From positions 1,302,001-1,366,000 of the forward strand of contig JBCAQO010000004.1 in assembly GCA_039111635.1 (NCBI GenBank): DNA of 64,000 bases, in the 5' to 3' direction. The notes under the pieces were generated by a model. It had not been told where the DNA came from, did no database searches, and saw nothing but the letters and a program-made list of their open reading frames with translations. Origin of the DNA: Heterobasidion occidentale (Eukaryota; Basidiomycota; Agaricomycetes; Russulales; Bondarzewiaceae). The position numbers and the translations under genes were made by a program. Each line of letters starts with the position of its first letter. Position 1 is the first letter of the stretch. Positions 25,086 to 37,424 of the stretch are shown here, piece after piece.

Positions 25086-26496
25086 ATGGTTCAAATCACG
25101 ATTACAGCCTCCAAAAGGATTCCCCTCGCCCCTAGGCTCCCGCTGATTGTCAAATTTCCTGAGGAATCCACGGTGCAAGACCTGAAGACGACAATCTCGT
25201 TAAATTACCCCAAGGTATGCATGACGCGTCATGAATCAGAATGAGGAACTGACCAACTCCACTTGACGTGCACCACGCGAAGTTCTATGTTTCACGCCAG
25301 AAAATCTCGATCAAAGGCGAGAGAAGCGCCCTCGGAGATGATGCTTTCTTGAAAGACGTCGAAGGTGGTGAGGTATCTGTCAAAGATTTAGGGCCTCAGG
25401 TCAGCTGGAGAACTGTTTTCTTGGTTGAATATGTATGTATTTCACACTGCACTTATCCATCTTGCGGCATTGACAGGATATCCACGTCCACATTGACAGG
25501 CTGGCCCTCTGGTCATTCATCCTCTCATCTACTATCTCTCGAACACGATATATCGGAGGGATACTCAGCATAGTTTGTTGCAAAAGTCAGTTGTGGCTTC
25601 TTGACTTTCCGATAATTCATTTGTGACGCTGCTTGTCTGCAGGGCGCTCTGTGTGATGGTAATGGCTCACTTCTTGAAGCGTGAGCTGGAGACTATTTTG
25701 TACGCATGACCTTGTCAACTCTCTCAAATACGTGTGACAGAAGCTAATTTCAGCCATCTTTAGCGTGCACCGATTCTCACACGGAACGATGCCTGCCTTC
25801 AACATTATCAAGAAGTCTGTGTCCCACAATCGCTAACCTCATACTTTGTGTAAATCTAACAGCGCTCCCGTGCAGTTCGGCGCATTACCACTTGTTGAGC
25901 GGTAGGTAGATTGGCACTTACTATTTTACGCTTCTCTCACTATTGTGTATAGGTGTCGCGTTAGCACTCGCCATCTACAGCCCGACATACGCTGCCGATT
26001 CGCCCTATATCCGAGGCACGATCCGGGATGATCCCCGCTTCCTTCTTGCATGCGCTATTGTCTGGCTGGTCTGTTTTTCATTAGCAGCTCCCGGATATGA
26101 ACCCATAAATGAACATGATGCTTTTAGTTTGCCCAGCTCTCAAATTTCAAAGTCCATCTCATCCTGCGCAGTCTCCGGCCGGAAGGCACTCGTAAACTCG
26201 CCATACCGCGTGGATACGGTTTCTCACTGGTCTCTGTCCCGAACTACTTCTTCGAGTGTCTCGCATGGGCGACTATTGCTATTATGTCTGGCAGCTGGGT
26301 TGGTAAGTGGCTCCATTTTTTTCACTTTTCTTGGAAGTGCACGCTGATTGTGCTCTGAACGTATGAAGCATGGCTATTCCTCTTCGTAGGTGGTGGTCAG
26401 ATGGCTCTGTGGGCCATCAAAAAGCATAAGAACTACAAGAAGGTTTTCGGTAAGGAGTACCCAAGGAGAAAGGTCATGATCCCGTTTATTTTCTGA
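25086..26496 (+). CDS. TSC13: Very-long-chain enoyl-CoA reductase Tsc13
   Basis: Nine exons: 25086..25214, 25283..25432, 25500..25585, 25643..25699, 25764..25814, 25876..25901, 25953..26068, 26128..26302 and 26369..26496. They total 918 nt and 305 residues, close to yeast Tsc13. The N-terminal ubiquitin-like part (STVQDLKTTI, YVSRQKISIKG) is followed by VKDLGPQVSWRTVFLVEY, HRFSHGTMPAFNIIKN, SAHYHLLSGVALALAIYSPT, IPRGYGFSLVSVPNYFFE and the C-terminal HKNYKKVFGKEYPRRK. This is the steroid 5-alpha-reductase-like membrane domain. The enzyme makes the last reduction of each very-long-chain fatty acid elongation cycle in the ER, feeding sphingolipid synthesis. The multiple hydrophobic segments fit an ER multipass protein. 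Every splice phase closes. Confidence 0.95.
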
Positions 26497-28153
26497 TTAC
26501 CTTCATATATGATAATTGTTGAAAATGGGCAAGGTGTTCCACAAGAAATAGACGCTTTGTTTGACGGGTTGCGCGGCAGCCGGATATGGGCTCGCCGTCG
26601 AAACAACACTCGAGCCACCGCCTAATAGTTCGATGATTCAATTGTCGATGTGAGTTTCATACGATACGAATCCACAAGTTCTCCGGCGTTTCCGCCATTG
26701 GAGACCAGTCTGCGTAAGGTGGGAGATACCACGTGGACTAGATTTGTTCTTCAGGAGTTCGAGAGGCCCACGACTTCCCACTTTTACGCGCACAGAATCA
26801 GCGTTGCAAGCTAAGCCGTGCGATGTCGTTTTTTTTCCTCCGCAAGCCGATCAGGCTAAGCCATGACATTGCTTTTGATATTAACTCCGAGCGGCATGAG
26901 GTGATAAATAAATAGAAGGTTATACTGCCACCGCATTAATCACTCAATGGGGTACGTCCAATGACATCACTTGCTGTCTTGACTCGAAGGTGTCATTAGA
27001 ATGGACTCCAGCTGAGAACATAGGGATGAGCAAGTGTTTTGCCGGGAGAATTCAATCGATATTGGGGTTTCGTCGGACGGTTGGTCTAATCGGAGCTCGA
27101 AATGAGACTCAGCCACTGTGCAGTTTGAAACAAGCTTCAGCTCGCTTCATACGTAGCCCCTCCAGCGAGACGTGAAAGACTCGGCCCATACGGTTATTGA
27201 CGGTGTTCAGCTGTCACTCATCCCCACTCCAATTTGTCAAATTGATCCGTCGACCACCGCCGCCTGATGCATTGATGACCCGGCGACTCACTGCCGAGTT
27301 TGGAGACTTGATGCATGATGGAGAGTCAGGTCCTGCCATGGAATGTACCCACCACCAGGTAATGCAATGTCGGTCTCCAGCAGTCCTGAGGTGAGATGTT
27401 CCGCAATGCAACGGCCAGTTCAAACTCTGATTGACGTTTTGCCCAGCATTGGAACAAATCCCCAGACGACAAGGCCCACTATTGGTCCCATCATTATGAT
27501 GTGGGCGCTTTCAGCCCACAGTCACTGCTTGCGTTGAGCACTGGGACCGGCCTCAAACCGTCGCAACATGGCACGGCGACCAACAAGCGCCCGCACGGCC
27601 TCTCCATTGGGTCTCGCGTTCTCATTGACGTGACTGTAACACTCAAGCCGTGCAAGGCTCGGAGCTACGACAGGATCGCGCCCAAATCGCATTCCTCGGA
27701 CCCACGATTGTCAAAAAAAAGTATCGCCAGAAGTGCGTTTAAACGATTTAACTGCGACATCGGGGCAGATTGCAGATCATCTCTCCGGGCCAGTAAGCAG
27801 CATCATTCTCACACGCCCCAGTAGGCCTCAGTCCGCCAAAGCAGTCCGCAGCGTCCCATCCTCATTATCCTCGCACTTGCGCCGGCTCACGTATTCTACA
27901 TAGATTCTTTTTATTTGAATAAAACTCCCGAATACCAATGCCCTGTTTTTTGAGACAATATCGCTTTGTATCGTTATCGTCCAGCAATCCTGTCTCGTTC
28001 AATGAACGGAATAGTGTTTCTGAAACATATTACAAAACCCATAAGGGGATATGAGGTGCGCTGGGAATTAGCCGGGTTCTATTTCGATCTCTCTTTACCT
28101 GTACGCTTTGTCCGGCGTCGTGACATGCGGTGGAATGCGATTGGCAACGGAAC
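26497..28153. other. Intergenic region
   Basis: No family-like ORF was seen. The distal part is the promoter side of the first terpene synthase. Confidence 0.45.
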
Positions 28154-28160
28154 TATAAAG
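28154..28160 (+). promoter_or_regulatory. TATA box candidate of terpene synthase 1
   Basis: TATAAAG 99 nt before the ATG at 28253. The paralogous gene has TTTAAAG at a similar distance, which supports both. Confidence 0.5.
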
Positions 28161-28252
28161 GTCGCGTTGCCCGCCCCGACAGACCGAGCAACTTTTCATC
28201 CTTTCGACACTCGTCTCGCGCTTCCTTGCCATCTATTCGCTCCTTGTCCACT

Positions 28253-29387
28253 ATGTCTTCTGTCGATTCTGATTCTTTCGTCCTTCCCGATTTCATCTCT
28301 TACTGTCACTACCCCTTGCGAAGCAATCCCCATGAACGCGAGGTCACCCAGGCATCGGAATCATGGCTGCTCGCTACCGCTAATCTTAACGAGAAGAAGC
28401 GTCGTGCATTCGTGGATCTCAACGCGAGCGGTCTTGCAGCTGTATGCTATCCCGACGCTGACAGCGACCATCTGCGCGTGGTGGCCGATTTCATCAATTA
28501 CCTGTTCAAACTCGATGACTGGACCGACGAATTCGCGGCCAAAGATGTGGGAGGAATGCGAGACTGCGTGTTGGGTGCGTTGAGGGATCCCAAAGGTTTT
28601 GAAACGGATAAAGGGGTGGGGAAACTTGCCAAAAGGTTTTTCCATCTCTTCATCTTGAATACGAAGGTGAACTGACTGCCATTCCGCGGCATGATAGTTT
28701 CTTTGGACGGTTCATAGAGGACGGAGGCCCTGGTTGCAGAGAGCGATTCATCGAGGGGATGGTACTCTTCTTTAGTGCTGTGACCAGGGAGGCGCAAGAT
28801 CGATCTCACCACCATATAGCGGATCTGGAATCCTATATTGCGCTCAGACGTGATACGGGGGGTTGCAAGTCATGCTTTGCTCTCATCGAGTACGCGGCCG
28901 GGATCGACTTGCCAGATGCTGTCATCAACTACCCCTCCATCCGGACTCTTGAAGACGCGACCAATGATATCGTTGCGTGGACGAACGTAAGTGACTTGCT
29001 GCCCTTCGAGCTCTTCCACATAGATATTCAACGTTCTTTGCCTATCAGGACGTGTTCTCATATGATGTCGAGGCGTCCAGGGGCGATATACACAACCTCG
29101 TCATCGTTGTCATGAATGAGCAAGAGCTCTCACTCCAGGAAGCGATCGATTTCGTTGGTGACCTATGCAAGTCCACGATGGACACGTTCGAACAAGTCCG
29201 CCATTCCCTGCCTTCTTGGGGCCCCGAGATCGATGCCCAGGTCCAAAAATACGTTGGCGGTCTCCAGGACTGGATCGTAGGGTCGCTTCACTGGAGCTTT
29301 GCAACCCCTCGGTACTTTGGCGACAAGGGCCATGAGGTCAAAAACCAGCTGATCGTGAAAATGTCGCCGAGGATCAGTGAGCACTGA
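28253..29387 (+). CDS. Sesquiterpene synthase, class I (protoilludene synthase-like clade)
   Basis: Three exons, 28253..28635, 28698..28986 and 29049..29387, give 336 residues, the normal length of a fungal class I cyclase. The aspartate-rich Mg-binding motif is D88-D89-W-T-D92. The second metal motif is N224-D-V-F-S228-Y-D-V-E232, split by intron 2 between Asn224 and Asp225. The late Arg312-Tyr313 pair (ATPRYFG) that senses diphosphate is also there. Such enzymes ionise farnesyl diphosphate and cyclise it in the cytosol. The NDxFSYxxE wording is typical of the basidiomycete clade that makes protoilludene-type products by 1,11-cyclisation; the product is inferred only. Its paralog lies 10 kb away, pointing toward it. 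Confidence 0.93.
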
Positions 29388-31260
29388 GGTCAGTCATTTC
29401 GTGCCTTGTCGTAGTTGTCTCGCGATTGACAGACAGCCGCCCACAGATGTTGATGCATCACGCGCACAGCTTAGGTTGCCCCGTTTCAATACATTACTAC
29501 TCCCTCTATAACTCTTCGTTCGAACCTAATGATGAACACTTCAACCTGGTGTTGATCATCAATCTAATTGTGGTCACTTTCGCATAATTCACTCGCACCT
29601 TCTTTATACATTTTATATCAGGACATTTTAGTTTAACAAAGATTTCCTCCACTCGAGCTATCCTAGAATCGATTACCTATTCGTGCTTCTTTAGTTAGCA
29701 GCTCTATGTACTGATTCCCTCTCCTTCCACTCGCCTGTAGCCTTCCATCAGAACCTCGGTCCCCAATCCCCTGTGTCACTCAATCACCTTGTTCCTCAGA
29801 CTGAACTTTCTGTTCTTGCGGTGCGATGCCCGCATCTGCCTGATATAGGCCCTCGTGCGCGGCTCCGAAGTATACCCTGAATTTGACGCATCTGTCGCAC
29901 TCTAAAACCTTGTGGTACAATCCATGTGAATACCAGTGTTTGGCTTGAACTACGGTAATCTGCATATACGCCGTGATTAGATGGCGTGAGCACTTTCTTG
30001 GCAGCTTATTGTTTTCCTGCATTGGTATTGTGTTTTGGAAATTTATGTCTGCAAGTCCGGAACGGAAATGTGGAAGAGTTTCCTGGTGGAAGCAGCGTGG
30101 AAGCAAGCAAATGAGACCGAGACGAGACCAAGATCGTAATATCACTCATGGGCGTCTGGATACTTTTTGAGGTCAACAGTATAGCGATGCGATAGATTCA
30201 CGAAACTTCAAACTTGCATAGCCTGTGATATCATGACAACACAAGTTCGAAATCAAGCATAAATATGTGTATCCACCGAAGTATAGCAGAGTAGAGCAGT
30301 CTTGCGGACCTATGGTACACAAGGCCGCTGTTGTGGGATCCGGTTCCATGCACGCTGTTGCTCAAATGAATTTGTGATTTGGGGTTATCGTCCAATGCAG
30401 GACCTGAGGCGACTATCCAGACGCCGTGTATCTCTGATAATGAAACATTTCAGAAAGCGAAAGCAAGCTTGGCCTCATGAGGGAAAGAGCTTGAAAGAGC
30501 TTTGAAACGAGCATCAGAGATTCTTTACGCCTTAGGAGTCATATTCGTGTGATACCTCGCTCGGGTCGAGAAGATACGAAACCGCGGATCTCATCATCAT
30601 TCCCATGCCTGACAGAAACCAGTGAAGGCTTGAGGGCGGAGATGCATTCTGTTTGCGAGTCAACAATGATGGTGAGCATACGCTCGCATCTACAGATGAC
30701 AGGGGCGACACCGATCACAGGAGAAGGCCACAATGCAGCCAGTACGCAGCCTCATTCGGCGAGTTGCCTAGTAAGTCCCGTGAACTGTGGCCACCGGCAA
30801 AGCAAAGCAAGTCGATCCGCGACTTCCGAGAAGACCAAGGCGGACCCATGCATAATGTTTAGAGGAAAGACTCAAACATCGAAGGGGTGCATTACCGATT
30901 GCCTCTGAAAAATGAGATTTTCAGACCTCTCAGACTGATTGTTGTCTTTGATCAGCACGATGTGTCAAGGACAGATTAGTTGAAACACTTGCATCAGCAA
31001 CGTTCAACATCAACATCTGAACGTCGAGGAGAGCGCCCGCTGGTCAGTTTCCGTCGTAACCACTTCAATAGGGAATATCATCCTGAGAACAGAGGCACGA
31101 GACGTGGGTACAACGTCGTTGGACAAGGCACAGCCCACGATGCAGGACCAAGGCTGTCTTCCGGTGACAGAGCTGCGGTTGCGGACCGGATCCTTAAACA
31201 GTGAATGAAAAAACTGCAGAGCAAAGAAGTTAAATTCTCACTGCTCGAATCTGTCATTCA
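29388..31260. other. Intergenic region
   Basis: Convergent spacer between terpene synthase 1 and the DUF4604 gene. It is AT-richer just after the synthase (29500-29700). ORFs are short and unlike known families. Confidence 0.4.
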
Positions 31261-31904
31261 TCATCTGCGAACGACAATAGAGTGCGCGGAGCTTTCTTTG
31301 CTTTCTTTTTCGTCTTTTCCCCCATCCTTGCTACCATGTTCGCCTGGATCACCCACAGCTTTCCTCTTCCCGGATGTTGAAGGCTTCATTCCAGCCTTGG
31401 AGGAGAATGAAAGGCTGTCCCTCGACCGTGCCTTGACGGGCGCTTCATTCAGAGTTTCATGAGAGTCCGCCGGTACAACTCCTGAAGGCTCTGGAAGAGG
31501 CGGGAGTCCTCTCGCTTCGGATGACCGGCGCAGGCACAAGTGCTGCATTTTAGATTCTGTGGCATGAGTACACACGGTGACCGGCACACACCTTTCCGCC
31601 TCTCATTCTCGGCTTCCTTCTGGCTCAGATGCTTTCCCTCCTTCAAGACCACCACCTGCGGCCGTTCGTCTCCATCGTCCTCATCTGCACTTCCAGCTTG
31701 GTCGCTTGGTCGCTCGGGAATGGCCGGCCTTTTCGGAATGGGAGGTCTGCCTGACCCATCGTATTCAAACTCATCGTCATCATCCTCGTCCTCATCTGGT
31801 ACGCCTGCCACGCGATTTTGGAATTTCCGGAGAAACGCGGGGGTATTCTGACTGTAAGAAAGACGAGAGGAGAGTTGTACTCGTGTGGGCTCTTTCGGCG
31901 CCAT
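31261..31904 (-). CDS. DUF4604 domain protein
   Basis: Two exons, 31904..31592 and 31514..31261, with a 77-nt intron, encode 188 residues. The N-terminal RLSYSQNTPAFLRKFQNR and the later PQVVVLKEGKHLSQKEAE are the two ends of the DUF4604 domain, with the acidic stretch DEDEDDDDEFEYDG between. The C-terminal third is basic and Ser/Lys-rich, like a nuclear tail. Homologs are small conserved eukaryotic proteins of unknown function. The intron closes phase at Lys-Ala in ERRKARGLPPLPEP. The ATG at 31904 is the natural start. Confidence 0.75.
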
Positions 31905-32260
31905 GGAATGGAATACAACGGTATCTCATACAGTCAGTAAATCAGGGCAGCCGCAGAACACGGGGAGCGGTGGGTCTAAATTTAGACAACGACAATTGCC
32001 GGATTCGGCTTTGAAGGTGTGGCGTCGGAAGTTCGGATAGACCAACAATTGTGATTTACCACAGGACGGAACTTATGCGAGGAGGTGGAGACAGGAAGAA
32101 TCAGGTCAAGGGAAAGTACAAGAAACGCAACCACTCAATGCACAAGAAATCTAGTATGCATATCGTACAGACCAAGAAAATAAAGAGAGTTGTTGACGAT
32201 CAAGACAATGTCCGGCAGATGAGAGAGTCCCAGATACTACTACCAAAGAAAGAGGAGATG
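31905..32260. other. Short intergenic region
   Basis: Promoter side of the DUF4604 gene and 3' end of the next minus-strand gene; nothing else was seen. Confidence 0.4.
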
Positions 32261-33742
32261 CTACCTAGACCCAGAGAAAATCGACATGCGCTGGCGCGCC
32301 CTCGAAGCTATGCTAGTCATACGCGAGGTAGACAGGGTATCTGTACTCGTACCAGCTGCAGGAATGAGTGCCGCGCCTTCACTCATATGCGAGCGATGCC
32401 TGAAAAACGACTTGAATGGCCGACCTGATGCAGCTTCATCGCTCTCAGTCCACGCGTTGTCTTCTCGAATGGCTTGGAGCACCGCGGAGGAGGTCGCATA
32501 TGATTGACTCTGAGAATGCGCGTGAGGTTTGGGTTTCTTCAGCTTCTTGGGCAGCTTGAGGCTCCTCCGGAAAATCGACCGCTGGCTCGCGGTAGACGCA
32601 GGGGTCTCGGACCTGGTGGGAGTACGGTCCTCTGCACTGGATGCTGCGCCCCTACTTTCAATTGAAGGCCGCACAGGTGAGACCAACACAAACGAGGGAC
32701 GCGACCGGAAAGATGCCTTTGAGCGGGGCGTCATGATGGTAAGTGAGAAATTGTCCTGAATCTGTTCGAATCCATCTAACAAATGTTCGACGTAGTCGGG
32801 CATTGTGATTCCAGGGGAATTCATGGTTGCTAGTATCTCCTCCTTGGACAACGAGAGAGGATGTGTGTAGTATATGGTAGCAAATCCCTGGGTTTCGGAG
32901 TTCAGGAAAGACAGATGGTGGTCATCGTCATGCAGTGTAGGACACTCGCTGGCGGCAGATGAGGCAGTGGTCTGCGAAGGGGCGTTGAACGGGAATACGG
33001 AGTCGGTGGCGGTTGGAGGCGCCGAGTGATTCCATTCCAGCTCGTAGGACGAATCTTCCGCTACAGTCCGCAAGGGGGGTACATGTAGCAGCATCCCTGA
33101 CTTCTTTGGCTGCAGCTTCGGATTCCGTTGCCGTGCAGGAGTAAACGAGTCCTCGAAGAACATGGGCTGCTTGAGAGTATCTGTGAACGGCCAAGGACGA
33201 AGAAGCGGTGTTTCGAGATCCTTAGGGGACATGATGCGAGGAGAGGCTTTAAGCCGTTCCGAACTTGAGTGCTTGTGACACAGAATCGTTGTCTGTGTCG
33301 GCGACCGTTCGAAAAATCGGGCAAGGTTGACCTGCTTCCGCCACTCTTCTACACTGGACGTCGACGCACCAGCATCCCACCTGGAATACTTGTTCTCCTT
33401 GTCCCCTGACGATGACAGCGCATCTGCGTGTATACCTAGAGTCTTGCGCTCTTCTTCTACCTTCCCAACCCGTTTCTCCTCCATCCAGCGCTCTTTCTGC
33501 AACGTCCTGATCTCCCTCTCATCAGTTACAGAATTCTCTGCCAACCTTAACCTTAGCTCTGCAACACGCTTCTTTGCCTCTTCTGCCCGAGCACTCAGCA
33601 ACGCCGTTGCTTGTTCCAATATCACGATCTTGATTTCGTTCGGAGACGACAGAGAGCTGGTCTGGTAATGCTGGAATGCAGTTGTGAGTGCCGCCTCATC
33701 CCTAGAATATCGGTCTAGCCGACGAGTAATGTTCTTGGACAT
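32261..33742 (-). CDS. Hypothetical coiled-coil, serine-rich protein
   Basis: A single open exon of 493 residues from the ATG at 33742 (MSKNITRRLDRYSRDEAALT). I do not recognise a catalytic domain. Residues about 40-110 are Glu/Lys/Ala-rich heptad-like sequence (ARAEEAKKRVAELRLRLAEN), a probable coiled coil. The rest is rich in Ser, Pro and Thr, with a basic patch (RRSLKLPKKLKKPKPH) and a C-terminal end RQRMSIFSGSR that could be phosphorylated. The frame stays open upstream to 34051 only through a non-ATG start in a region lacking similar composition, so the internal ATG is preferred. It lies head to tail with the DUF4604 gene. Coiled coil plus low-complexity tail suggests a scaffold or cytoskeletal adaptor, but this is a guess. 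Confidence 0.6.
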   Translation of the reverse strand: MSKNITRRLDRYSRDEAALTTAFQHYQTSSLSSPNEIKIVILEQATALLSARAEEAKKRVAELRLRLAENSVTDEREIRTLQKERWMEEKRVGKVEEERKTLGIHADALSSSGDKENKYSRWDAGASTSSVEEWRKQVNLARFFERSPTQTTILCHKHSSSERLKASPRIMSPKDLETPLLRPWPFTDTLKQPMFFEDSFTPARQRNPKLQPKKSGMLLHVPPLRTVAEDSSYELEWNHSAPPTATDSVFPFNAPSQTTASSAASECPTLHDDDHHLSFLNSETQGFATIYYTHPLSLSKEEILATMNSPGITMPDYVEHLLDGFEQIQDNFSLTIMTPRSKASFRSRPSFVLVSPVRPSIESRGAASSAEDRTPTRSETPASTASQRSIFRRSLKLPKKLKKPKPHAHSQSQSYATSSAVLQAIREDNAWTESDEAASGRPFKSFFRHRSHMSEGAALIPAAGTSTDTLSTSRMTSIASRARQRMSIFSGSR

Positions 33743-35080
33743 CTCGGCGGGGGAAGGCGGTGCACAGGAAGTGGGATTAGGGCGGCCAAAAGTATGGCTT
33801 GTGTCGGGGGTGCTGGAGACAGAAAAATTCAGGACCTTCGTCACACAACATGCCCGGTAATATGGAGGCAAACCACACGGACTGCGACGTACAACAGGGT
33901 GGCCAATGACGATGGACGATATTGGTTGGCACTTCTCTGCGGTGTCTCCACGTAGTTCATTCGTTCCTAAAGCCGAGGTCAGCACCGAGGAATGTGCGCT
34001 GGACAAATAGTAGACGCACTTTGAAAGCGGAAGGGCATGGTGGATCCGCACTACCCTTGGTCAAGATCCGCAAGTTGGGTTTTCTGATTCTCGGCACTGT
34101 CAACCCAGCTCCGCTGGCGCTCAAAGTCGAACCACCACCGTCGCCTTCTAAATCCTCCTCCTGGATTGTGATTATTTTTCTCCCGATCATCACGTTTCCA
34201 CATATGTTGCTTGCAGTGAATGGGGAAATTTAGTAGTGTAAACGAACGAGACCTTGCGCGATTTGAGTCAAGGGTGGGCCGACACCGGTGCAAGTAACGG
34301 GAACTTGAAGGATAGATAGAGATATTGATGCTGTTGAACAGCTAGCCGGGTAGGAAACCAGAGATAAGATGAAATAAATAGAAGGAAGAGAAGGGAGTGT
34401 CGATAGGTGTCGAGACGGGTGTTGTTCAATATTGACGGAGAGCAGGCACTCCAATGCAGGCCATGGGAGCTTATAGAGACAGTTCACTGCGCAGTCTGAT
34501 AGAGTCTGATGGGCGAGAACAGGTCTCGGTCGCTCAGTTGGCAGGACAGAACGAGCAAGTCCGGCGAATTTCAAGTGCTTGTGGTTCCAGGTAGTTCCCC
34601 GTTGTCAACCTGCAACTGCCGACAGCCACTTATTTTACCTTCGTCAGGCACTTATTGGCAATTATGTTAAAACCCAAAACAGCCCCAAACCCACTAGCGC
34701 AACCTCACAATCCAGCTTGCAATTCGTGTCATGAGATTCGTTGAACCTTGTGCCGATCAACGAACACCACAAGTATTTGATGACGCACTGGTAAAGTCCG
34801 TGATATCATCAGCTCGGCGAAGATTGACTTGGGAATAATTAAAGTCTTTAAACATCTACAGATGGGATTATAGGTACGGTCATCATAGGTGGAAAGCAGA
34901 TGAAGGCATAGGATGGGTATAGTCTGGTGAGCATAATAGAAAAGAACTATAGGATATCATCATATTGTTCATCGATCATCAATGCGTTAAAGTGTCATCA
35001 CCGAGGCAATCAAGCGGGGGGATCCCGAACTCATCAGCGTCATCCGAACAAAGAGTGCACCCTCCAGATCCAACGCCACA
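33743..35080. other. Intergenic region
   Basis: Upstream of the coiled-coil gene and downstream of the next minus-strand gene. Short ORFs only; nothing recognised. Confidence 0.4.
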
Positions 35081-36578
35081 TCAGCTCCTGCCCAGAACCA
35101 GTTTCTTCAAGCCTTTGCCAAGCTTCTTCACCGTTCCTTTAACGGTGACATCCCGCCTCGTTTCAGAGAACCTGAACTCCTGAGGCTCTCTCGGGGAGTC
35201 GCGGGATCGCACCCTGGCAAGTGCCATATGGAGCTCCACTTCCCCGCTCAACGAAAACCCTCGTTCGAACGGAGACGGGACGGACATGCCTCGTGGGAGT
35301 GTGACGGGAGGGTCTGGATGAGTATGAGCGATGTCCGCGGGGCTGAGATTTGACACAGGTCGGTTGGAGAGAGTAAATGATGATCGTCCTGTGGGCAAGA
35401 GAGTAGACGCGGGCAAGTATGAATTCGCTGGTGACATATTCTTTCGAATTGCTGTGTAGTACGGTCGACTAGGGTGACCGAGGCGAACATCGGAATGAAC
35501 CCGTGGGTCGGACGCGGTGGAAAATGCGATGGATGCTCTTTTCCCTGCTTCGTCACGAGAACTCTCCGGCCTTTGAAGGACGGAAATCGACGCACGATTC
35601 CGCAACAAACGAGAAGACTTTTTTCTGATCACCGTCATTCCCTGCTTCCGGCGAAGAGTTCGGTGAGTCTCCAACAGCGGTGGAAGGGAATGAGATGTCG
35701 ACATCAAGGATTGCGGGAAAACGACAAGTTTCTTATCAACATCGTGGGGGTTAAGAGCAACCAGACTAGAATCCTGATGATGGTCAACATCGTTAGAGGG
35801 ATCGTCCATCGCGAAGGAACAAGGGGCGAGGGTTGCGGACATGCATTGGCGTTGAGCAATAGGTCTTATATCCATTTCTGAATCGCTGGGGAGAAATCTA
35901 ATAGCGCCATCCCGCTCGAGATCACTGGAATTGGCAGCAAGTGGCAGCAACAGAATAAGAGGAGGGAGCCCGCGTCTGGTCCGGATGTGACGAGTGTCCT
36001 TAGCCTTGACGCTGTCCGCTACATCCGGAGAACCGCCGTCTGCGACGACCATGGGACTGGAAGCCTGCGACGGGGAGTACCAGAAGAAATAAATGAACAA
36101 TGTAATAACATGAAATGAGATATATTGGCTTTACCGGTATTGTCGGCACGGCGACATTACTGCTTGAGTTGAGAGTCACATCCATGGACAAGGGCTTGCT
36201 TACGACGTCTGGATACACCTGAGATCCGGGCACAGTACCATCGAGCGACACTTGTTGGTCTTTGTTCCCCGACACTCTCTCCCGCGGGGAATCAGCCGAC
36301 ACCACATCCACATCCATCACAAGATCATTTGACGATTTCGGCAGGACGATGGCCCTCTTCAAGTCAAGTTTACGCACCCCATCACAAGGATCCCCAATCG
36401 ATCTCCAAACGACGCGAGATGGTGCGCTCAGCCTCCTGGGTTTGGGCGTTGACTCTTCGAAGGTTTTCACGGCCTGGGGCGAGCTCCATGCACACCAGAG
36501 ACACACTGGGATGTAGTGATTAGAGAATCCACAGGCCCAACAAGTAAATAATGGGCGATTGAAAGGGACAAGTGTCAA
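35081..36578 (-). CDS. Hypothetical protein with N-terminal CxxC/CxxC zinc-binding-like motif; 5' end uncertain
   Basis: Two exons are clear: 36578..36135 (left end firm, right end not) and 36064..35081, with a 70-nt intron in phase 0. The first part carries CWACGFSNHYIPVCLWCAW, two CxxC pairs nine residues apart, as in small zinc ribbons, followed by PRRLSAPSRVVW. The second exon is Ser/Pro/Arg-rich and probably disordered. It ends in a basic tail, VKGTVKKLGKGLKKLVLGRS, which could be amphipathic and membrane- or nucleic-acid-binding. The first exon opens on TTG in the frame used, so the true ATG is probably in a small upstream exon between 36580 and 36760. No function is known to me. Confidence 0.55.
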
Positions 36579-37424
36579 GATGGGCAGGGAAGTGGATTGA
36601 GAGAGGTGCTAGACGTGCCAACATGGATGAAGGGATGCACGAAGTCAGTAACGACGATGCGAATGGACCTGAAACTGGGACTGACTGGTTTGCGTCGCTT
36701 CCATTCTCGTCGCAAGATGCGCGGGCGAGACATCAAATCATCGGTGCTCTGCATCACCGGTCGCCGACTCGAGGTGAGGATGTCGGTCAGTGGCGGTAGA
36801 GATGAAAGTGAGAGGCAATCCCCCTGCTGGGGACGGACGGTTGGGAAGACAATGAAAAAAGAAACGTGGTTGTAACGCGGTCAACCAGCAGTTTAATACA
36901 GTTACTAGCCTGAGCCACAGAGTGCGCGCATCGCGAGGTGTCACATCTCGTCATGTCGACAGGTGTCCGTCACACTTTTCAGGGGGAGTGCTTGGAAGCG
37001 AGCTGGTACGCGGTAGGACTCCAGAGAGGAAATTCGACCACGACTTGTGTAGTCGAGACTCGAGAGATACATGTATCAGAGTGGTACCAGCATGTAAGGA
37101 GCTGTAGCGTTGGAAAACGCAAAATTGAGCGCCACTTGGTCGCTCAGAATAGTTGATGGCTTCAAGCGGAGATCATGCGTCAGCGCGTGGCATATGTCGC
37201 GGACAGTAACCCAGATGTAGTCGGCGACGCGTATACCTGCGCATACATTGAACACGACCTCTTTTAAAACAACACTGGCCTGTACACATTGAACCAGGAA
37301 TTTTTTTGGAAATGTCGACAGTATCTGTACATAGTGCGGCTCAGAGAAGTTCGTACTCGTCTCGTTCTTGATGGTCCCGCCCAGTGCTGAATGTGCCTCG
37401 CTATTATGGCCAGACCAGCCCGCG
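36579..37424. other. Divergent intergenic region
   Basis: Contains the undefined 5' parts of two genes: the zinc-motif protein on the minus strand and the Nas6 homolog on the plus strand. No other gene was seen. Confidence 0.4.
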
